Shown piece after piece: positions 34,108 to 36,117 of a DNA stretch of 36,117 nucleotides. Under the pieces are notes generated by a model. That model was not told where the DNA came from, searched no databases, and worked only from the letters and a program-made list of their open reading frames with translations. The stretch lies in assembly GCA_905181825.1 (NCBI GenBank), contig CAJIZJ010000050.1, forward strand, positions 1 to 36,117. The letters are read 5' to 3'. A program made the translations under genes and the position numbers. The stretch is from an uncultured Flavobacteriaceae bacterium (GTDB taxonomy: Bacteria; Bacteroidota; Bacteroidia; Flavobacteriales; Flavobacteriaceae). Every line of letters begins with the position of its first letter. Position 1 is the first letter of the stretch.

Positions 34108-34875
34108 GGGTTTAAGAACTAGTTTTCTAAGTCCAACAAATACCACGATTAGTGCTGAATAGCCAATGAAAAATGGGATCACGTAGTCATGTAGGTTTAA
34201 GGCCAGCATAAGCGCCATGAACAGTAATTGAAATCCAAGACCATACATAGAGACCAGGGTCATAAACCACTTTGGGAACGGGGGACTGTCACTTGCATTT
34301 TTGTCCATATGGTACATTATCTTGTCAAAGGTGATATATAGTATGTCATAAATATTGTAAAAGATATTTACAGTACGTTGGCTTTCTCCTTTAAGTGCTT
34401 TTGGTGCAGCGTCTTCAAAAATTCTACTTGTAGAGTCGCCTTCCACAGCATTTCTTAAAATTACATAGTAATAATTATAGACGGTTCCTTGAAGTTGAAT
34501 TCCAAAAAAGGCGATTAACATATAAATTATTGAACTGTCAGTAATGTGCCAGAAAGCGAGTAAAAAACAAAAATTAAGGATAATATCCGCAATAGAATCA
34601 TAATAGCGCCCCGTGTAGGAAGGCGTGTTTTTAAGCCGTGATAGCTCTCCATCGGCAGCATCTAGGATAGACTTTAATATGATAAAAAGAGCAGCTATTT
34701 TGTAGTAGCCGTTTAGCATGCAACCAATGGCTATAAGCCCAGCAAAAATAAATAGAGTTGTTACATGAATAGGAGTGAAGCATGTGTTTTTAAGTTGCTT
34801 AGCAATCCAACGTCCTCCGGTTCGTCCGTAATCAGATAAGTCTAAAAACTGGTATTCTTTTGGGAGTTTTGCCAT
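34102..34875 (-). CDS. CDP-alcohol phosphotransferase family membrane enzyme
   Basis: The product is 257 aa from ATG 34875. A TTG 48 nt upstream keeps the frame open, but it lies inside the leader just after the -7 box, so ATG is chosen. The catalytic motif D-x2-DG-x2-AR-x8-G-x3-D-x3-D is present as Asp72, Asp75-Gly76, Ser79-Arg80, Gly89, Asp93 and Asp97, with Ser in place of the usual Ala before Arg. About five or six TM helices follow. The family makes phospholipids or related phosphodiester lipids from CDP-activated donors. The substrate cannot be told. The N-terminal soluble part ([18 protein letters not shown]) is shared by bacterial members with larger heads. Confidence 0.85.
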   Translation of the reverse strand: MAKLPKEYQFLDLSDYGRTGGRWIAKQLKNTCFTPIHVTTLFIFAGLIAIGCMLNGYYKIAALFIILKSILDAADGELSRLKNTPSYTGRYYDSIADIILNFCFLLAFWHITDSSIIYMLIAFFGIQLQGTVYNYYYVILRNAVEGDSTSRIFEDAAPKALKGESQRTVNIFYNIYDILYITFDKIMYHMDKNASDSPPFPKWFMTLVSMYGLGFQLLFMALMLALNLHDYVIPFFIGYSALIVVFVGLRKLVLKPL

Positions 34876-34912
34876 GCCTATACTATGAAAGTTGGTTATT
34901 TGTTTAAGCGAG

Positions 34913-34920
34913 CAAAGGTA
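34913..34920 (-). promoter_or_regulatory. Probable -7 box for the CDP-alcohol phosphotransferase gene
   Basis: On the minus strand TACCTTTG matches TAnnTTTG exactly and ends 37 nt before the ATG. No -33 TTTG is visible. Confidence 0.45.
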
Positions 34921-34938
34921 CAATCATTTTATGGACTT

Positions 34939-35377
34939 TTATTTTCTATAAAATTCAAATGAATTAGCGCAAAGGATCATTAGTTTTATTTTTAATAAAA
35001 TTAGTATGATACAGTGAGTAGTGAATGCGCCTATAATTGATGGTATAGTTAAAAAGGTATATAAGATTAACTCAAGTGGAAACAAGTTATGAGAGCTGGA
35101 GTCAATAATCATTTCATAAATGGCGTCCAGTGGAAATATAAACATACTCATTATTCCAACTAACCAAAAAGGAGCTTTACTAATAGCCTTAACAAAAAAT
35201 ACAGATAATTAGGAAGCTTACATTGTATTTCGAAAGTCCCTCAACCCCTGTTTTGATTAAAGAAAATAAAGGCGAGTCGTAAGGCTTTAGGTCTCCTAGT
35301 ATGTAAACAGTTGCTATAATCGATACAAGTCCTAGTAATGTGCTGGCGATTAAAGCCTGTTTATATTTCTAGATCAT
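34939..35377 (-). pseudogene. Broken small membrane-protein gene
   Basis: From an ATG at 35377 the minus strand reads MI then TAG, and then stays open with coding-like hydrophobic text (KYKQALIASTLLGLVSIIAT, LGDLKPYDSPLFSLIKTGVE, LSKYNVSFLIICIFC) to a TAA near 35192-35194. The sequence continues sensibly in another frame (FVKAISKAPFWLVGIMSMFI, EMIIDSSSHNLFPLELILY) down to 34939. Near the end a third frame gives a natural-looking basic tail (FIKNKTNDPLR, stop at about 34964). One nonsense codon and one or two frameshifts therefore break a membrane protein of about 130-140 aa with several TM helices. The family is not recognised. Sequencing error is a less likely alternative, since the neighbouring gene is broken too. 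Confidence 0.55.
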
Positions 35378-35457
35378 AGGTTGTTGTGTTTAAGTAATTA
35401 AATAGATTAGTCTGTCCAAAAATGGCCAATAGAATACGTTTTTGCGTTCCCACTTAT

Positions 35458-35936
35458 TAGAACTCTCTCTCTTTCTTGTTTTCACATTGAAAATGCCCAA
35501 CTCTATCGGAAAGTTGAATGGCACTCAGTTTGTCTTTTTTTAATTCTATAGCCCAAAATGGAATTAATGAGCATTGAGCTGAGCCAGTTGCTGGATCTTC
35601 TAAAATAGATGCCTAAGGGGTGAAAAATCGATATACATAATCATATTGATCCCCTTTTGCAGTTACAATTACACCCCCTGTGCCTAGACTTATTTGATCA
35701 AAAATTTGACGGTCAATTTTTAGGTTCCGAATGTCAGCTTCAGAGTCGAAAACCAATACATAATCTCTTGATTTGTAAATTCTTTTTGGGAGTATATTCA
35801 AGGCGTTTTTAATGGCATCAGGAAGCTTTGAAATCTTTGGCATACGAGTAGGGAAATTAAGCTGGTACAAACCTTCATTAAACTCAACAGTCAACTCACC
35901 ACTTATTGTTTCAAAAACAATGGTGTCTTTAGGGGT
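35458..35936 (-). pseudogene. PhzF-family (phenazine-biosynthesis-like isomerase) pseudogene
   Basis: Minus-strand reading from just after a TAA at 35937-35939 gives TPKDTIVFETISGELTVEF, then LYQLNFPTRMP and GTGGVIVTAKGDQYDYVYRF, which matches the middle of PhzF-fold proteins. A TAG at 35613-35615 interrupts the frame exactly inside the RFFxPxxGxxEDPxTGSAxC motif: after the stop the same frame continues ASILEDPATGSAQCSLIPFW and KLSAIQLSDRVGHFQCE, then ends with double stops at 35455-35460. The first 60-70 residues, which carry the catalytic Glu in active PhzF proteins, are absent upstream. Both N-terminal loss and the internal stop make a functional enzyme unlikely. Confidence 0.8.
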
Positions 35937-35945
35937 TTAAATGTG

Positions 35946-35985
35946 TTATAATTCATAAATTTCAACTGCAGTTTATGAATTATAA
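35946..35985. repeat. Perfect 14-bp inverted repeat (AT-rich hairpin)
   Basis: TTATAATTCATAAA (35946-35959) is repeated inverted at 35972-35985 with a 12-nt loop. It lies 21 nt after the stop of the gene entering from the right and just upstream of the truncated PhzF remnant. It may act as a transcript end for the minus-strand gene, but there is no separate T-run; it could also mark a rearrangement join. Confidence 0.6.
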
Positions 35986-36006
35986 TTTAAAACTGTGTCA
36001 CTTTAT

Positions 36007-36117
36007 TTACTTAGGCGTTTCTTGAATTCTCTTCAGTACATTTTTCCCTGTCATAGCCATGGTTGTTAACACGCCAGAAAATAGAGCCCCTCCAACCCCG
36101 GCGGTTACAATATCTTG
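36007..36117 (-). CDS. C-terminal 36 residues of an unidentified protein (5' end outside window)
   Basis: The minus-strand frame entering from the right edge reads QDIVTAGVGGALFSGVLTTM then AMTGKNVLKRIQETPK and stops at TAA (36007-36009). A Gly/Ala-rich hydrophobic stretch followed by a basic tail looks like a last TM helix or a helical hairpin with a cytoplasmic end. Too short to identify. A 14-bp inverted repeat follows 21 nt downstream. Confidence 0.6.
   Translation of the reverse strand, partial: QDIVTAGVGGALFSGVLTTMAMTGKNVLKRIQETPK

Noticed and set aside
34939-36117. A mobile element or genomic island at the right end
   Set aside because: There is decay but no transposase, integrase, tRNA-end duplication or direct repeats; only one inverted repeat was found.

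Overview
The window looks like a chromosomal segment of a member of the Bacteroidota, most likely family Flavobacteriaceae. The support is low GC, very short leaders behind TAnnTTTG-type -7 boxes, almost no Shine-Dalgarno sequences, a mevalonate-pathway gene pair with class II HMG-CoA reductase, the long (666 aa) form of urocanate hydratase, a DUF5522 mini-protein and a giant repeat surface protein of the kind usually exported by type IX secretion. Genus and species cannot be read from the sequence.

Layout. (1) 1-4108, minus: the first 1369 residues of a giant secreted protein, with a signal peptide, a propeller-like N-terminal region, a PKD domain and nine copies (the last cut by the window edge) of a repeat of about 95-110 aa. 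(2) 4371-4443, minus: tRNA-Phe(GAA) with its own promoter and terminator, back to back with (3) 4546-12320, plus: coaX, an outer-membrane barrel, a TPR protein, lptC, a 63-aa membrane protein, a CNNM/CorC-type transporter and a PpiD-like folding factor. This run combines CoA synthesis with envelope biogenesis. (4) 12371-14565, minus: GHMP kinase and HMG-CoA reductase (isoprenoid precursors), sharing a bidirectional terminator with the ppiD-like gene. (5) 14716-20653, plus: DPP-IV, two POT peptide transporters and a thioredoxin-fold protein, which together read as a peptide-utilisation unit. (6) 20655-24932, minus: surE, a 97-aa membrane protein, lpxB and comEC. (7) 25090-28314, plus: a tail-specific protease and an OppC-like permease. 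(8) 28304-31031, minus: a DUF5522 mini-protein, hutU and a DUF4136 lipoprotein. hutU begins with TTG inside the overlap with the DUF5522 stop. (9) 31150-34107, plus: an ACC-deaminase/D-cysteine desulfhydrase-like PLP enzyme, a LysM glucosaminidase and hemL. (10) 34102-34875, minus: a CDP-alcohol phosphotransferase. (11) 34939-36117, minus: a decaying stretch with a broken membrane-protein gene, a PhzF-family pseudogene, a perfect 14-bp inverted repeat and the last 36 codons of an unidentified gene.

Most of the window is ordinary, densely packed core genome with convergent genes that touch or overlap. I see no CRISPR array, insertion sequence, prophage or recognisable defence system, and I do not think a dramatic new system is present. 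The spots most worth a second look are the DUF5522-hutU junction (A9 homopolymer, TTGA overlap, TTG start), the pseudogene cluster at the right end, ComEC with no recognisable metal site in its C-terminal domain, and the giant repeat protein.
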